Shown here: positions 11,363 to 23,735 of the stretch, in pieces
Layout: every line of letters starts with the position of its first letter
How positions within the stretch are numbered: the stretch's first letter is position 1
Notes under the pieces: generated by a model
The model's input: only the letters and a program-made list of their open reading frames with translations
The model's database searches: none
Told to the model about the DNA's origin: nothing
Assembly: GCA_004431415.1 (NCBI GenBank)
Contig: QPMI01000237.1
Location: 41,001 to 105,000, forward strand
DNA length: 64,000 nt
DNA from: Cyanophora paradoxa
Lineage: Eukaryota; Glaucocystophyceae; Cyanophorales; Cyanophoraceae
Direction: 5' to 3'
Translations under genes and position numbers: made by a program

Positions 11363-13286
11363 ATGGCGGGCGAGGAGAGCGGTGAGAAGCGCTCCAAGAA
11401 GCGGAAGGCGTCGCGCGGAAGCGATGGCGAGCCTCCCTCGCGCGTCCAGCTATCCCGCGAGCGTATCAACGTAGACCCGATTGATGAGGTGGAGCGGCGG
11501 CGCGAAAAGGACAAGTGTATTGACGTCGACGGCAAGGGCGGCCAGTCGGAGCGGAGGGCGAAGAAGAAGGCAGAGCGCGCGGCTGCTGAACCATCGCCTG
11601 AGCCGGAGGCGGCGTTGGACGAGGTGGGCAGCGAACCGCAAGAGAAGAAGAAGAAGCGGAAGCACACAGAGGACGCGGAGGTGCGCGAACTGGCGCCGCC
11701 AGCATCGAAGAAGGCGCGCGGACGCAAGCTCAAAGAAGACGCTCCATCGCCAGCACCGGAGGCATCCGACGACGCGCATGCGTCTGCGGGAGAAGATGCG
11801 GAGGGAAGCTCGAGCGCTGCGCGTATGCAGCGAGCGGAGGAGAGGAAGCCATCGCCAGGCAGGGGTGAGGGGGATCGCCGCCCAGTGCGGGACGGCGGGG
11901 ACGTCCGGCCGGGCAAAGGACACGGGCGCGGCAAATTCGTCTTCGGGAACTACGACCGCTACTACGGCTACAGGACGGGCCACGAGGGGGACGCGCGGAT
12001 GCAGTTCCTCAAGCGTCGCTGGTTCCGAGGCAAACGCTGCCTGGACGTCGGCTGCAACTCCGGCGCGCTGACCATCGCGATCGGTGCGTGCCGCGGCCCG
12101 CGCAGCGCCGGTGGGCGCTGAGTGCGAAGGCGCGGGCAGCGCGGGAGTTCGAGCCGGCGCACATCGTGGGGGTCGACATCGACGCCAAGCTCATCGCAAA
12201 CGCGCGGCGCCACGTTCGGCAGCAGTTCTGGGGCCGCGGACCCGCCTCCCAGGGCCCCGCTCCCAGCTCGAAGCCCGCCGAGTCGGCCCGGATGTCTCCG
12301 GCGGCGGAGGCGCCTGCAGCGGCGCCGCCTGGCCCGAAGGCGACAACGCTGAGCATGGTGCCGCGGGCGGCACAGCTACGGGGGGCGAAGGAAGGCCCTA
12401 CGACGCACATGATGCGGACCCAGCAGACGAAGGAGCAGGAGCCGATCGAGGAGGAGGCCGAGGCCGCGCGCATGGCGCGCCGCAGGCGGGGCGATCCGGA
12501 GGAAGCGCCCGAGGAGGACGAGGCGGCGCCCGAGCGGCAGGGCCCGGCGCACACGCGGGAGGATCTCGGCTGGCCGTACAACGTGCGCTGCGCGGGGCGG
12601 GGCGGGGCGGGGCGCGACGGGACGGCAGGTCTCGTTCCGCGTGGAGAACTACGTGGAGATGGAGCGTCCGGAGGTGCCCCCGCCGGCGCCCGGGCCCGAG
12701 GAGGAGGCCCCCCCAAAGCGGAGGAAGGAGAGGGCCGAGGGGGCCGCCCCCCCGCCCCCGCCGGGACCCGCGGCGGACCACGGCGACCACAGCGAGGACG
12801 GCGCCTACGACGTGATCTTGTGGCGCGTGAGGCCGCGCGGTGGGGCCGTGGAGGGGCCTGACGGGCTGGCGCAGCATGAGCGTGACGAAGTGGGTGCACC
12901 TCAACTGGGGCGACGACGGCCTCCTCTTCCTCTTCCGCAAGGCGCGCAGCACCGCCGGCCTCGCCCCCGCGCCTCACGGGGCGCCGCAGATGCACCGGAG
13001 CCTGAAGCCCGGGGGCGTGCTGATTCTGGAGCCGCAGCCGTGGCGCTCGTACCAGAAGAAGCACCGGATCTCGCCGGTGACGCGGTACCACTTCGAGCAC
13101 GCGAAGCTGCGGCCCGACACCTTCCCCGCCGTCCTCGCCCGCGACATAGGCTTCTCCTCCGTCGAGCTCATCGGCGTCCGCCCCCGGCCCGCCCGCCCGC
13201 CCCGCCCCGCCCGCCCGAACGCCCCGCAGGTGCCCGAGGACGAGCGGGAGAACTTCCGCCGCCCCATCTACAAGTGCACCAAGTAG
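11363..13286 (+). CDS. MEPCE: 7SK/snRNA methylphosphate capping enzyme (MePCE/Bin3 methyltransferase)
   Basis: SAM-dependent gamma-phosphate O-methyltransferase of the Bin3 family, which caps 7SK or U6-type RNAs. The first exon has a long Lys/Glu-rich nuclear N terminus ([24 protein letters not shown]). The core begins [14 protein letters not shown], then [20 protein letters not shown] (motif I, split by an intron), [46 protein letters not shown] (the family's [11 protein letters not shown] signature), [20 protein letters not shown] (the EPQPW motif) and [10 protein letters not shown]. It ends RPIYKCTK and TAG 13284-13286. An acidic insert (about 12400-12560) separates the two halves of the fold, as in animal MePCE. 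Every exon joins in frame. Confidence 0.92.
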
Positions 13287-13373
13287 CCGGCTCCCCGTTC
13301 CCCCTCCCGGAGTCCGCACTAGTATACGTACTGCCCAAATCCCACGTGCCCGGTCTACTAGAGCTACGCATGG

Positions 13374-14448
13374 CTACGCTGAGGCCTCGTCGTTGGGGGG
13401 GTCAGGCAGGGGAGGGGCGTCGGGGCGGGTGGCAGAAGCGCCGAGAAGGCGGAAGTGCTCGTCGGGGCTCGAAAGGGCGTAGCTATAGGCGGCGTGGACC
13501 CCGCACGTGGAGAGCAGGCAGGGGTTCGCCCCGCCGGCGATGAAGATGAGCGGGAGCCAGAACTCGGCGATGGCCACACAGGAGGCGTCTAGCAACCCAC
13601 CAGAGCCCACGAGCACCTCGCACTCCTGGCATCTGCGCGCGCGCAAGCCCGCTCCTTATATCAGCTGCAGCAGCGCCAGTGCCGAGGATCAAGGATCCGG
13701 GCCCGGGGGAACTCGGGAGTGTGCTCACGAAATCGCGGACACGGCGCGGGCTGCATCGTCTCTGCGCAACTCAAAGTGAGCTGAGGGCCGAGGAGCGGAT
13801 CCGGACGCGCGCGCGACGCGGGCGCCACGCAACAGGAAGCCGAGGAGGCGCGCGATACCCTCCGGCGTAGGCCGCGTTCCCTCTCTGCGGAACCACAGCA
13901 CTTGTCATGAGAGAGCGGCAGTTGCACGCGCCATAGGGGGATACGGACGGGAAGTATTGCAGAACAGACTCCAGCACGATGAGAGAGGGCATTTGCTGGC
14001 GCGGGATCAAGTGTGCGTTCGCCAGAAAACCAAACAAAGCCTCGGAAGTTCGGATCCACTTCATGCCGCAGCGCGCGAGCGCTGGATCGTCCCCATCGAT
14101 GCCTTCGTGAAGCGATGGCCGAATCTTGTTCAACCGCTGCCGTACTGTGCTCGTCAACCGATTATAACGTTGAGATTAGATTAGATTATTACGAGCACAG
14201 TATTAGATTAGAGAGAGGGGTCGCGGTTAACGTTGAATTCGAACCTGCTTGTCGGCGATGAAGTACACGGCCCGTCCAGCGCGCGCGCAGTTGAACGCGT
14301 ACGTAAAGAGGAGTGAAGTTGTACCGCTCTCGTCTGGCCCGTGCAGTAAAGCTCGGTCGCATGGGGGGAGCGCGGCGCAGAGCGACTGCAGCTCCGCGTG
14401 CAAGGCGTCCTCCGCCGCGGGGCGGAAGAACAATGGCAGCTGGATCAT
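13374..14448 (-). CDS. SWSAP1-like RecA-fold ATPase (RAD51-paralogue-like)
   Basis: Exon 1 (14448-14245) has LPPCDRALLHGPDESGTTS, then LLFTYAFNCARAGRAVYFIA. This matches the N-terminal P-loop and following strand of SWSAP1 and plant homologues (GPxxSGKTSLLFxxAFN), but the Lys of the P loop is replaced (ESGTTS). An intron to 14136 brings in IRPSLHEGI, MKWIRTSEALFGFLANAHL and MPSLIVLESVLQYF, resembling the Walker B strand. Later exons include CEVLVGSGG, then EFWLPLIFIAGGANPCLLST, ending at 13374. SWSAP1 partners SWS1 in homologous recombination. The central exons (about 13650-13950) are not firmly joined. Divergent from BBS7, 337 bp apart. Confidence 0.5.
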
Positions 14449-14785
14449 GCGCCTTCAGGCGCTCAAAGCGCTCGAGCTCACGCGCTCAACGCGCTTGAAC
14501 TTTTTTGTTTTCTGGGGTACGCTTGCCGGCAACCTGCAGCGGCTCTAGCTGCTGCGGCGCGCAGCTATCAAAACGCTGTATCGCGTGCTATCTGGCGCGC
14601 TGCGCACGCGCGCATCGGGCGGAAGCGAGCCTGAGCGAGCTTGCAGCAAAAGCGTGCAGCGAGGCATCCGGGCCTCTGTGGCGTTTAGCTCAGCTTGTAC
14701 CGCACGGCACCTGCAGCTGAGCCCGCTGGTCAGCAAGGCATCTGCGAGTGGACCTGCGGGGTCCCTTAGCTGAGCCGCAGCCGCG

Positions 14786-17674
14786 ATGGATTTGGTTCTC
14801 AGCCGTGTAGACTACCTGCAGGCGCGTGCACTCGCTTGCCATCGGAACCGCACTCGCTCTGCCTCCCGCTCTGACTACTGATGCGGCAGGTCTCGTCGAC
14901 CTGCAGGCGGTCGATGCGGCTGCTGCGGGCAGAGAAGAAGCGTTCCCATCAGGTCGTGGTCGCGGATGACACGGGCTCCATCGTCTGCTTCGGCGCGAAG
15001 AAGGGCCAGCTGCAGACGGTGTTCAAGACGCAGCCCACCGGAAAAGAAGTGAACCGCCTGGAGCTTGGCGGCGCTCGCGGCGATAAGACGAAGATCTTTA
15101 CATCGTCTGGAAGCACTATACGAGGGGTGACTAAGAAAGGAAAGGAATTCTTCAAGTTCCAAACGAATCTGACCGAGACGATCAACTCGCTGTACGTGGA
15201 GGATGTGAACATCTGGACAGCGGGGGAGTTCGTTTACAACGTATTCGTCGACTGCAATGTGCGCCCGCGCGCATCCTGGCCGGGTGGCGGGGTGGATGGG
15301 GCAGGGGCGTGGGTAGGCGGGGAGGGCCCCTCCGACTCGCGCCACAGGACAAGAACTACTACATGGCGGGCGACCGGATCAACGACATGATCGTGGATGT
15401 GGTGTCGGGGGACCCGTCGAACGTGGGCGGCTACGACGGCGTCTTGGGCTGCCAGGACCGCTTCATCCGGGTCATCCAGGGCTCCAACCTCTTCTACGAG
15501 TGCGCCCTGGACGGCGCCTGCAATGCGCTCGCGCGGTACACGCCGCGGCGACGGGTCGGCCCCGACGGGGACGACGTCGACGAGGACACGCCGGACCCGG
15601 CGGCGAAGCAGCGGGAAGTGCTCTACGGGACGGACAACGGGCTCGTGGGGGTCGTGCAGATGGACGCCGTGGGCATCAAGAAAGGGTGGAAGATCGCGAA
15701 CACGAAGCGGCTCGGGGCGGTGCAGTGCGTGGCGGCGTACGACCTGACGGAGGACGGGCGCAACGACGTTGTCGTCGGGCGCGACGACGGCTCCGTGGAA
15801 GTCTACTGCTTCGACGTCAGCGACGAGCCGCGCCTCGTCTTCTCGAAGAACGTCGCCGAGTCGGTGACGGCGCTGGACGTGGGGGTGGTGCAGAACCCGC
15901 CCTACCGCGAGATCGTCCTCTCCACCTACGGCGGCAAGGTCCTCTCCTTCACCGCCGCCCCCGAGCCCGAGCGGGCCCCCGAGCTCGACAAGCCCCTGCC
16001 CGACCCCAAGGAGGAGAAGAAGAAGGAGAAGGAGAAGAAGGCGGCGGGGGCCAAGGGCCCGGACCCGAAGGGGGACATGGCGAAGAGCATCCAGTCGCTG
16101 CGCGGGGACCTCGACAAGCTGCGGGGGCAGGTGGGGCAGGCCCGCGACAAGTACCTCAAGAGTACCCAGGACGTCGTCGCCGTCGCCCCCGCCTTCAAGG
16201 CCCGCCCGCCCGCCCGCCCGCCCGGCCCCGTGCCTCACGCCGCCGCGCAGGTCAACGATAAGTTTGTCCTCAGCGGGGAGGACGCCAGCTACACGCTTAC
16301 GATCGAGATCCAGGCGCGGCCGGGCGGCGGCGCGGGGGGTGGGGCGCGGGGCGGGGCGTGACGCGTGCCGCAGACGCCGATCGACGTGGTGGCGCTGCAG
16401 AGCGAGGCGGCGATCGACCTGCTGGACATGGACACGAGCGTCGCGATCGTCTCGCGGACGCCGCCGGAGCCGGAGTCCGGGAGCCGCCTGCTGGCGACCT
16501 TCCGCTGCCAGGAGGCCGTCTCCCGCCTCGAGATCAAGCTCCGCTCCACCGAGGGCCACCACGGGCCCCTCCAGGCCCGCGCCCCGCCCCGCTGCGCCGC
16601 CCCGCCCCGCCGCGCCGCGCCCCTCACCCGCCGCAGGTCTACGTAATGCCCCGCGTCACCCCTAAGAGCTGCACCCTCCTCTCCTACTCCATCAAGCCCC
16701 TCTCCCTCCACCAGGTGCAGGGGCCGGGCGGGGGCGGCGGGGCGGGGCGAGCCGGCGGGGCGCAGCGGGTGGCGGAGCTGCCGGAGGACGCGCTGACGCG
16801 GCCGATGAGCGAGCTGCGGCTGACGGGGAGCTTCTCGCTGGCGGACGCGCACGCGTGGGTCGTGGGCGTCCTCCCCGAGGTCCCCGCCCGCTACCCCGCC
16901 GGCGACGAGCTCTCCTTCTGGTTCCGCAACGTCTTCCTCGGCCCGCCCGCGACCCGCCGGCGCCCCGCCCGCCCCGCCCGGTTCCTGACGGGCGGCGTAG
17001 GGACGCTGCTGACGTGCACGTACAAGAAGGGGGAGGCGTCGTTCCGGTCGGACTCGCTCTCGACGCTGGCGATCCTGAAGGAGTTCGTGTCGCGGGAGGC
17101 GACGGCGAAGAAGATCTCGGTGCGGCCGTCGTTCGACATCAAGGAGGAGAGCGTCCCGCACGTCCTCCGCCTCCTGCACCCGCGCGTCGAGTACCAGCGC
17201 GGCCTCGCCCTCAAGGTCCGCCTCATCGAGGCCCTCAAGGAGCTCTCCATGCACGTGCGCCCGCCCCGCCGGCCCCCGCCGCCCTGCCCCCGCGTCGCCC
17301 CGCGACTCCCCGCAGGAGGAGGACACGAGCTACATGACGGACGAGTACAAGGGCATCCTCGCCAACGCGGAGACCATCCAGCGCGACTTCGCGGTGCGCT
17401 GGGCCGGCCCTCGCTCTGTGCGGCCGGCTGGGGCGAGCTGGGCGGCAGAACCAGCCGCGGCGTCTCGAGTTCCTCAACTGCATCGTAGCCGACCTCTACA
17501 TTGATCGCCTCAAGTTCAAGGCGCGGCACGCGCCGGCGCCCCATGCCTGCCCCCCGTGACCGCACCCCGCAGGGCCTCGACGGACGCGCGCGCCTCCCTG
17601 CGCTGCAGAAGCTGCTCGAAAGCTACGACTCCATAGACCGCCTCACCGCCTTCTTCCTCGAGCCCATCGCGTAG
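14786..17674 (+). CDS. BBS7: Bardet-Biedl syndrome 7 protein, BBSome subunit
   Basis: BBSome component that carries membrane cargo in cilia. Start MDLVLSRVDYLQ at 14786-14821 matches BBS7 N termini. The beta-propeller follows: QVVVADDTGSIVCFGAKKG, GSTIRGVTKKGKEF, YYMAGDRINDMIVDVV, VLGCQDRFIRVIQGSNLFYE and VVVGRDDGSVEVYCFD. A coiled coil comes next (about 16010-16180), then NDKFVLSGEDASYTLTIEIQ, IDLLDMD, YSIKPLSLHQ, LTGSFSLADAHAWVVGVLPE, VEYQRGLALKVRLIEALKEL and LYIDRLKFKG, ending FFLEPIA with TAG 17672-17674. About ten introns of 50-90 nt all join in frame. Five of them (from 14822, 16314, 16575, 16941 and 17521) start with GC. A near-complete protein of normal family length, so the organism builds cilia. 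Confidence 0.94.
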
Positions 17675-18233
17675 AGCCAGCGCTAGCGCTAGCACCGCCG
17701 CGGCGCCGGAACCCCTCGCCCCGACCTGCCCCCCTTCGATTCGAAGCTTCTGGCCTTTCGTCCCCCCGCCTCTCGCTTCCCCTCCGGCTCCGTCACTGTT
17801 AGTTTCCGGCCCAGTCAATGCAGTCTTGGGGACTCCGGCATATGCATGGCGCGGCTGCTCGTGATCAGCGCCAGCGCTAGCGCTAACGCTAGTACTAGTA
17901 TACTGCCAGCTACAGTGATGGGATGTCGACGTCGACCGATGCGCCGAATTCGAAAGCGGCCCGGGCCGGGTACCGGTACAGATCTAGATGCCCTGGAGCT
18001 CATCGTTACATGCGCACATAAGCGACATGTACGGCTTCAGCCTCAAGTCATTGAGGGGTACACCAACCGCAGCACTGGTTCTGCGAATTGATAACACAGC
18101 CTAGCCTGGCAGGCAGACTGCTATAGCCGCGCGTCCCCGTTGAGGCCGCGACTTCAACGGGGCGCGGTGCGTGCGCGCGCACCGCGGCCCCAGTTAACGT
18201 TTTTCCTGCCCCGCCGCGTTACATTTCTCGCAG
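17675..18233. other. Intergenic with short palindromes
   Basis: Holds repeated AGCGCTAGCGCTAG-type palindromes near 17680 and 17870-17900. A plus-strand ATG at 18026 opens a short frame (MYGFSLKSLRGTP) that could be the first exon of the gene interrupted at 18339, but I could not join it in frame. Nothing else recognised. Confidence 0.35.
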
Positions 18234-18629
18234 GAACATCACGCTTCGGAAGGCCTCGGGTGCGGACGACGCCGACGGGAAAACCCCTCCGCTGGAGGTC
18301 GCGGCCGTCGACGTCCCGGCACGAGCTCGAGCCCCGGCCTTTTTGAATATGCATGCTATTGAAAACTGAAGAGTATTGGATCCGCACCACCTTTGTTTTC
18401 TGAGGCAATCGTTAGTCTACTTCAAGATCTCTAGGTTAGTGCCCAGCGAACCCAAAATATCCAGCTGCTCATATACTGGCTCGCCCCCTGAAAAAATGTT
18501 TCCGAAGCTATTGCTTTGCAACTGATTGCAAAACACTGTGCCCTAGATCAGGGGCTGGCACCGGTTTATACATAGCCGGGGGCGGGTGGCGAGTTCTTAC
18601 ATTTCAAATTATTTAAAAGTTGAACTCGA

Positions 18630-21600
18630 TTTTTTTTTTTGGTGAATTACCGGCCACAGTCTCTAGACACCAGCACTGCGGGGGCTGCCCAGGGGGCATA
18701 GAGACAAAATAGCAAAATAACTAAGACAAGAGCACGAAGAAAGATAAGACAAAGAGCCAAAATCGACAATAAAAAAGGAAAGACACAGAGCTCGAGACAG
18801 ATCGATTGCGAGAAGAGACGATAAATCGAGCAGATCTAGGGACAGAGGATAACTGACACGAAGAAGAGCCAGAGCTAGAGGATAACTGACACGAAGAAGA
18901 GCCAGAGCTAGAGATACCATCAATATCAGAAGGAATTACATCACTAAGAAGCGGGGGACAAAATTGAGAAAGATAAATAACAGGAAGAAGACAAGTAAGA
19001 GGAACAACAAGACGACATGGAGGCGGAGGCGAAGCAGGACGATGCGAAAGGGCAGAGCTACGGCACGAGGTCGAGGAGGACACAGGAGGCGGAGCAGGCG
19101 GATCAAGAGCAGGCAAAAGAACAGTCAAAGGAATCACTAAAGCCGGCCGGGGTCGAGGCGGGCAATCGAACTGCAAACGACGGCGAACAACAGGTCGAGC
19201 ACGAGGACTATAGCTAGTATTGAAACTAACTCTAGCATCAACACTACGATCAGAATCCGAACCAGACCGAACTAAACTAGAAGACGAAGAAGTACGCCGG
19301 CGCCGGCGGATACGATCGCGACCAGCGAAGCAGAAGACAAGGACAAAGGCGGTAGTCCGGTATCAAGAACAAAGGCCGGAGGGTCCGGCCCGGCAAACCG
19401 CCGGGGGAAGTAGAAGGAGCCGCAGGCTCGGCAAGCCGGCGACGGGTACGACCACGAGTCCGGAAGGAGATCGGGGAAGCCGGTCCCGGAGCTGAGGGCC
19501 CAGGAGCAGAGCCAGGAGAAGGTAAGCCCGGCGAGAAATCTGACCCGGAGCCGGAACCCAGCGAACGACGACGACGAAGAGGCCCCCGAGGAGCCACGAC
19601 GGGGGAGCTACCGAGCAAAGTACTGACAGCCGGCGCCGAACACGGCGGCGGAGGTACCCCGCAGACAGTGGCAGGCGGAGAGTCCAGGGTCGATCGAGAG
19701 ATCCGCCGACGGGAATGCGGCGGGGGCCGACGAGACGGAAGAGGCGAGGAGGGGCCGAGGAAGGGTCGGAGGCAGGGGAAGGGCCACGAGCAGGTGACGG
19801 GGATCGCTGCCGGCGCCGAAGAGAGGGCAGCAAAGCAGGAGAAAGGTCGGGTGGCGCCGGAGCAGATGACACGGAGGTCATGGCCATGGGCGGTGCAGAG
19901 AGAGACGAGCTCGAGGGCGCAAGGGCCCGACGAGGGCGCCGGCGGCGAATCTCACGAGCGCCAGGAAGCGGGATAGGACCCGCAGATGGGACCCGAGGCG
20001 CCGAAGGGGAGCAGGGAGCCGGAATGACGGGGAGATCGAAAAGAGGACAGTCTCGCCAACACTCGGAAGCGGGGCAGAGGCCGAGGACCCGGAGCTCGAG
20101 GGGGGGAGGGAGGGCGGAGGAGGAGAGAGGAGGCGGCTATTCGAAGGGTATGGAGAATCGAGAGCGGAGGCGAGGGAGGCCGAAGTGATGGCGAGCTCTG
20201 GAGGCGAGGGGGCCTGCAAGCGGATCCGGGAAAGTGGATGCAGACGCAAAGAGACCGGGGACGTAGAGGCGGGAGGGGCATGCAAAAAGATAGTGCCGCC
20301 CAGCGTCACAGTTGCAGAAGCGGGGGCAAGAAGGATGGGCTGAAGAGGGGGCTGAACCAGGAGGACGTCAGAAAGAGGGCCTCGCAGGGGCGGAAGTGGA
20401 GGAGCAAGGGGAAGAGGTAAGAAGGGGTATGGAGCTGCAAGATGACCAGGGACCTGCCGGGGAACAGGCAAGTGAAGAGGCCCCGTGACAGCAAGTTGTA
20501 AGGAGGGAGGAGGCAGAGGCGGGGCCAGAGGGCCAAGGAGCACAGGGATCGGGACCGCAGGGAATGGGGGAAAGGAGCGTCGAGAGGGGCAGCGAGAGCA
20601 GGAATAGGAATGGGCCCAAGGGTCACTACAGGGGCCAGAGCAGGAGGGGACGGCGCAGGAGGCGGGCGACCACCAGGGATCCCAACGGGACATTCCCACG
20701 AACGGCAAACTCCGCAGGATTCCGGAGGACAGAATCGATGTCACGCGAAGAGACGAGGTTGTCAGCACCGCCCGAAGAAGGAGCGCCGGACGAGTCAGAA
20801 TCAGAGCTTGAACTAGAACGATGAGAACCGGTACCAGACTCTGAATCATGTGCGTCATCATCCGAGGCAGCCTGATCATCAGCGTCAGCAGCAGCCAAGC
20901 GAGCGCGCCGCTCCTCCAACAAGGCCGAAGCCTGCGAAAGGGTGAACTCGAGGTACGACATATTTCTGTCCCAGGCGGCAACAAGCGCGGCGCGGTTGTA
21001 AGAAGGCGCATCAATGTCAGCCTCCTCAAGATCGCACCGAGCGCGAGCAACCTGTTGGATGGAAAATACGCCAGCAAGGATCGCTCCAAGTGAGCGAAGG
21101 CAGAAGGCGGGGTTAACTTTACTGCGCAAAATGGGCCCAGATAAATCCGGAACCGAGAGGATGTGGAAGAGAGAGAGCTCAGGCACTGCGACCTCTTCAC
21201 GCTCATCCGGTGGAAGAGTAGAAGCCCAGAAATTCAGGCGCTCACGAATGAAATCCCAGAACGAACGAGAAAGCGGGCACTCAGAGAAAACGTGCGCGTG
21301 AGAGCGAGCAGATCCGTCATTACAAACCCGACAGAAACGACGGCGGGGCGACTGTTGCTCGCCCAAACGATACAATTTGAAATGCAAACGGTAAAGAGCA
21401 TCGATCCAAAGCATCGGGAAACACTGAAGGACGACAAGATTAGGAAGACGGGACGGAGACAAGGCGCCGGGAAACCCCCACTTAGCATCGGGCATCTGAG
21501 CGTGGCTAGACACATCGCGAAGCCGCTGGACCTCAAGGCAGTAGAAGCGACGAACAGAGGAGAGGCGGAGAGGGAGCATACGAGCGAAAGTGAACGCAAG

Positions 21601-23735
21601 ATTATCAAGAGAAAGAAAGGCCGAAGGGCCTGCGCCAAGAACAAAAAGGCCAGGCAGGGTCCCGCGACGAAGAGAGAGGAAGACAGCGCTGAAGCAAACA
21701 TGCAGCGGGAGCAAACGGGACAGAATTGAATTGGAGCTCGAGGATAGGCCCACAGGGTGGGAAGCCGCAGGGCGGCAAGGAACGCGCGGTATGTAGTCCA
21801 GCACCCGTGGAATTATCTGGTTATCGCGAACAGGGAAGGCAACAAAAGTACCACTTGGGCCTCGAAGGAGAGCAAACGAGGCGTCCGGTCCGGACCACCA
21901 GAGATGCTGAGGCGGCGATGCAGGGGCCTCGAGAACCTGGCGCCAAGTAGCCGGGAGCGCAGAACACAGACTAGGGAAAAAGGAGTGGAGGGCGGAGGAG
22001 GCAGCTGCTGGAGCCCGGAACCCCCGGGCAGCACAATCCCAGATATCGCAGACCCGCAGCAAGCCGGACCGTGCACAGCGACTCCAGTCGACCTCGTCGC
22101 CGGGAGTACTGAACAGAGGATTGAAGAAAAGAGGTTGGGATAACACTTCGGGAGAGTTACGAGGTTGACACACGCCCTGGCGCTGAGCCCACTCGGAGAG
22201 AGTCCGCTTCCAAATAGGAGGCAAGTCAAGTCTGTCAAGTGGGAGGCGGAGCGAGACAAGGGCGGGGCCATAGGAAAAAGGTGCCAGCTGAGCGTCCAGT
22301 TTGCTCAAGAGGTACTCCTTCCAAGGAGCTGAACAAGAGGGGTCAGCGAGCAAGGCCACCCACTTCATTTTCAGCGATAACGAAAAAGCTCGAATATCCG
22401 GGCAGTTGAGACCACCTTGACGCCACGGCAGAGGAGAAATATACTTCGAAAGCTGCCCGCTCACGCCAGCAAAAGCGCGAAGCTTCTCTTGCCATGTCGA
22501 ATACTGAGCATCAGGGGGGTCAAGCAAATATAGAGCATAATGTAGGGACCCAATAAATACAGCCCAGGCAAGGAGAACGCCGGATCGCATCGGCATGCGA
22601 TAAGTCTTCGCTTGCTGGACACGGATATCAAGAGCAGCGGTCTTTTTCCGCCAGAACCGAGACAGATCGGGCTCTAGTGGAAAGCCCAGGTATTTTCGAA
22701 TTTTTTCAGCGGGAGGGAGATCCGTCACCTGAAGACGCCGCCAGGGGCAGTCCTCGACGCTAGGCCAGGCATGTGCGGGGATATCGCGGAGTGGAAGAAG
22801 GCTAGATTTCTCGAGATTAATAAGAGCTCCAGAGAGCCGGCAGTATTTATCAAAGCACTCTTTCCAGAAAGGCAATTCGGTAAAAGACGAGATTAAAGGA
22901 ACCGTGTCGTCTGCAAACTGGAGCACCTTGCAAAGAGAGCTAGAGGACAAGCGGACACCTCGTATACGAGCATCAGCATTAATCAAAAGGGCTAAAAGGT
23001 GTGTGCACAAATTATATAGATAGGGCGAAAGGGGGCCACCCTGACGTACACCGCATCGAATGGGGAAAGGGCGGAGGTCCAGCCGTTAATGTGAACAGAA
23101 CCCTGCAGATCAGAGTAGAGCAGGCGGACCCACTTGATAAATTGGGACCCGAAACCGAACTGTTCGAGCGACCAGAAAAGGAAGCTCCAGTTAACGCGGT
23201 CATAGGCTTTTGAAAAATCAAGAAATCCGAAGCACAGCTGTTCAAGTGCAGGATTACCGCCCTCGTAATGCATGAGAAGATAAACAAGCATAACCTGGTG
23301 CACTGCGGACCGACGATGAATAAAGCCAGACTGAAAGCGGGATACAAGACCAGACATGAGTGGCGTTAAGCGGTTGGAGAGGGCGCGCTCGACTGCACGC
23401 TCTTCGACATTAGAGAGAGAAATTGGGCGGCGATTTGCAATCAAAGTAGGGTCCGTTGCCGGTTTAGTAATAGGAGTAATGAGGACGTGCCGCAAAGACT
23501 CGGACGGCTGCCCAGACTCATACATAGCAGCGATGTAAGCACAGAAATCGGGGCCAATCTCATCAAAAAAGTGAACGTAGAATTCAGCAGGGAGACCATC
23601 GATGCCAGGAGACTTGGCTCCGCCAGACATCTCCTTAAAAGCACGAAATAGTTCTCCAGACGATAAGTCAGAGTCAAGATCAGCAGACTCAGTAGGGAGC
23701 AGGCGGTGAGGGGAATAGAGAGAGGCAACGCCAGA
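18630..23735 (-). mobile_element. Non-LTR retrotransposon (LINE), 5'-truncated, minus strand
   Basis: Bounded by comparison with the uninterrupted copy at 26701-29958. Its 3' end carries 11 T on the plus strand (18630-18640), that is, a poly(A) tail read on the minus strand. The 5' end stops at 23735 inside the reverse-transcriptase region, so the endonuclease domain is absent. Eight bases of the target (acatgtac) are missing at the insertion point instead of being duplicated. About 2 kb of Pro/Ser/Leu-rich low-complexity sequence (18660-20625) lies downstream of the RT frame and includes a 32-bp tandem duplication near 18848-18911. Confidence 0.9.
20626..23735 (-). pseudogene. LINE reverse transcriptase with zf-RVT, frameshifted
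   Basis: Reading from 23735: KSPGIDGLPAEFY, LITPITKPATDPTLIANRRP, SNVEERAVERALSNRL and FLDFSKAYDRVNWSFL (RT palm). A one-base frame change follows near 23075, then VRQGGPLSPYLYNL and QFADDT (catalytic Asp pair). The thumb region has KYLGFPL. Close to the C terminus a zinc-knuckle RT motif reads RRFCRVCNDGSARSHAHVF, then SECPLSRSFWDF. The tail is Ser/Asp-rich. The frame change plus missing N-terminal endonuclease make it inactive. The open frame extending above 23735 is flanking repeat B, not LINE. Confidence 0.9.

Noticed and set aside
19878-21206. 442-codon Leu/Pro/Ser-rich frame overlapping the LINE RT
   Set aside because: Lies in another frame of the RT sequence and its downstream low-complexity tail; no domain.
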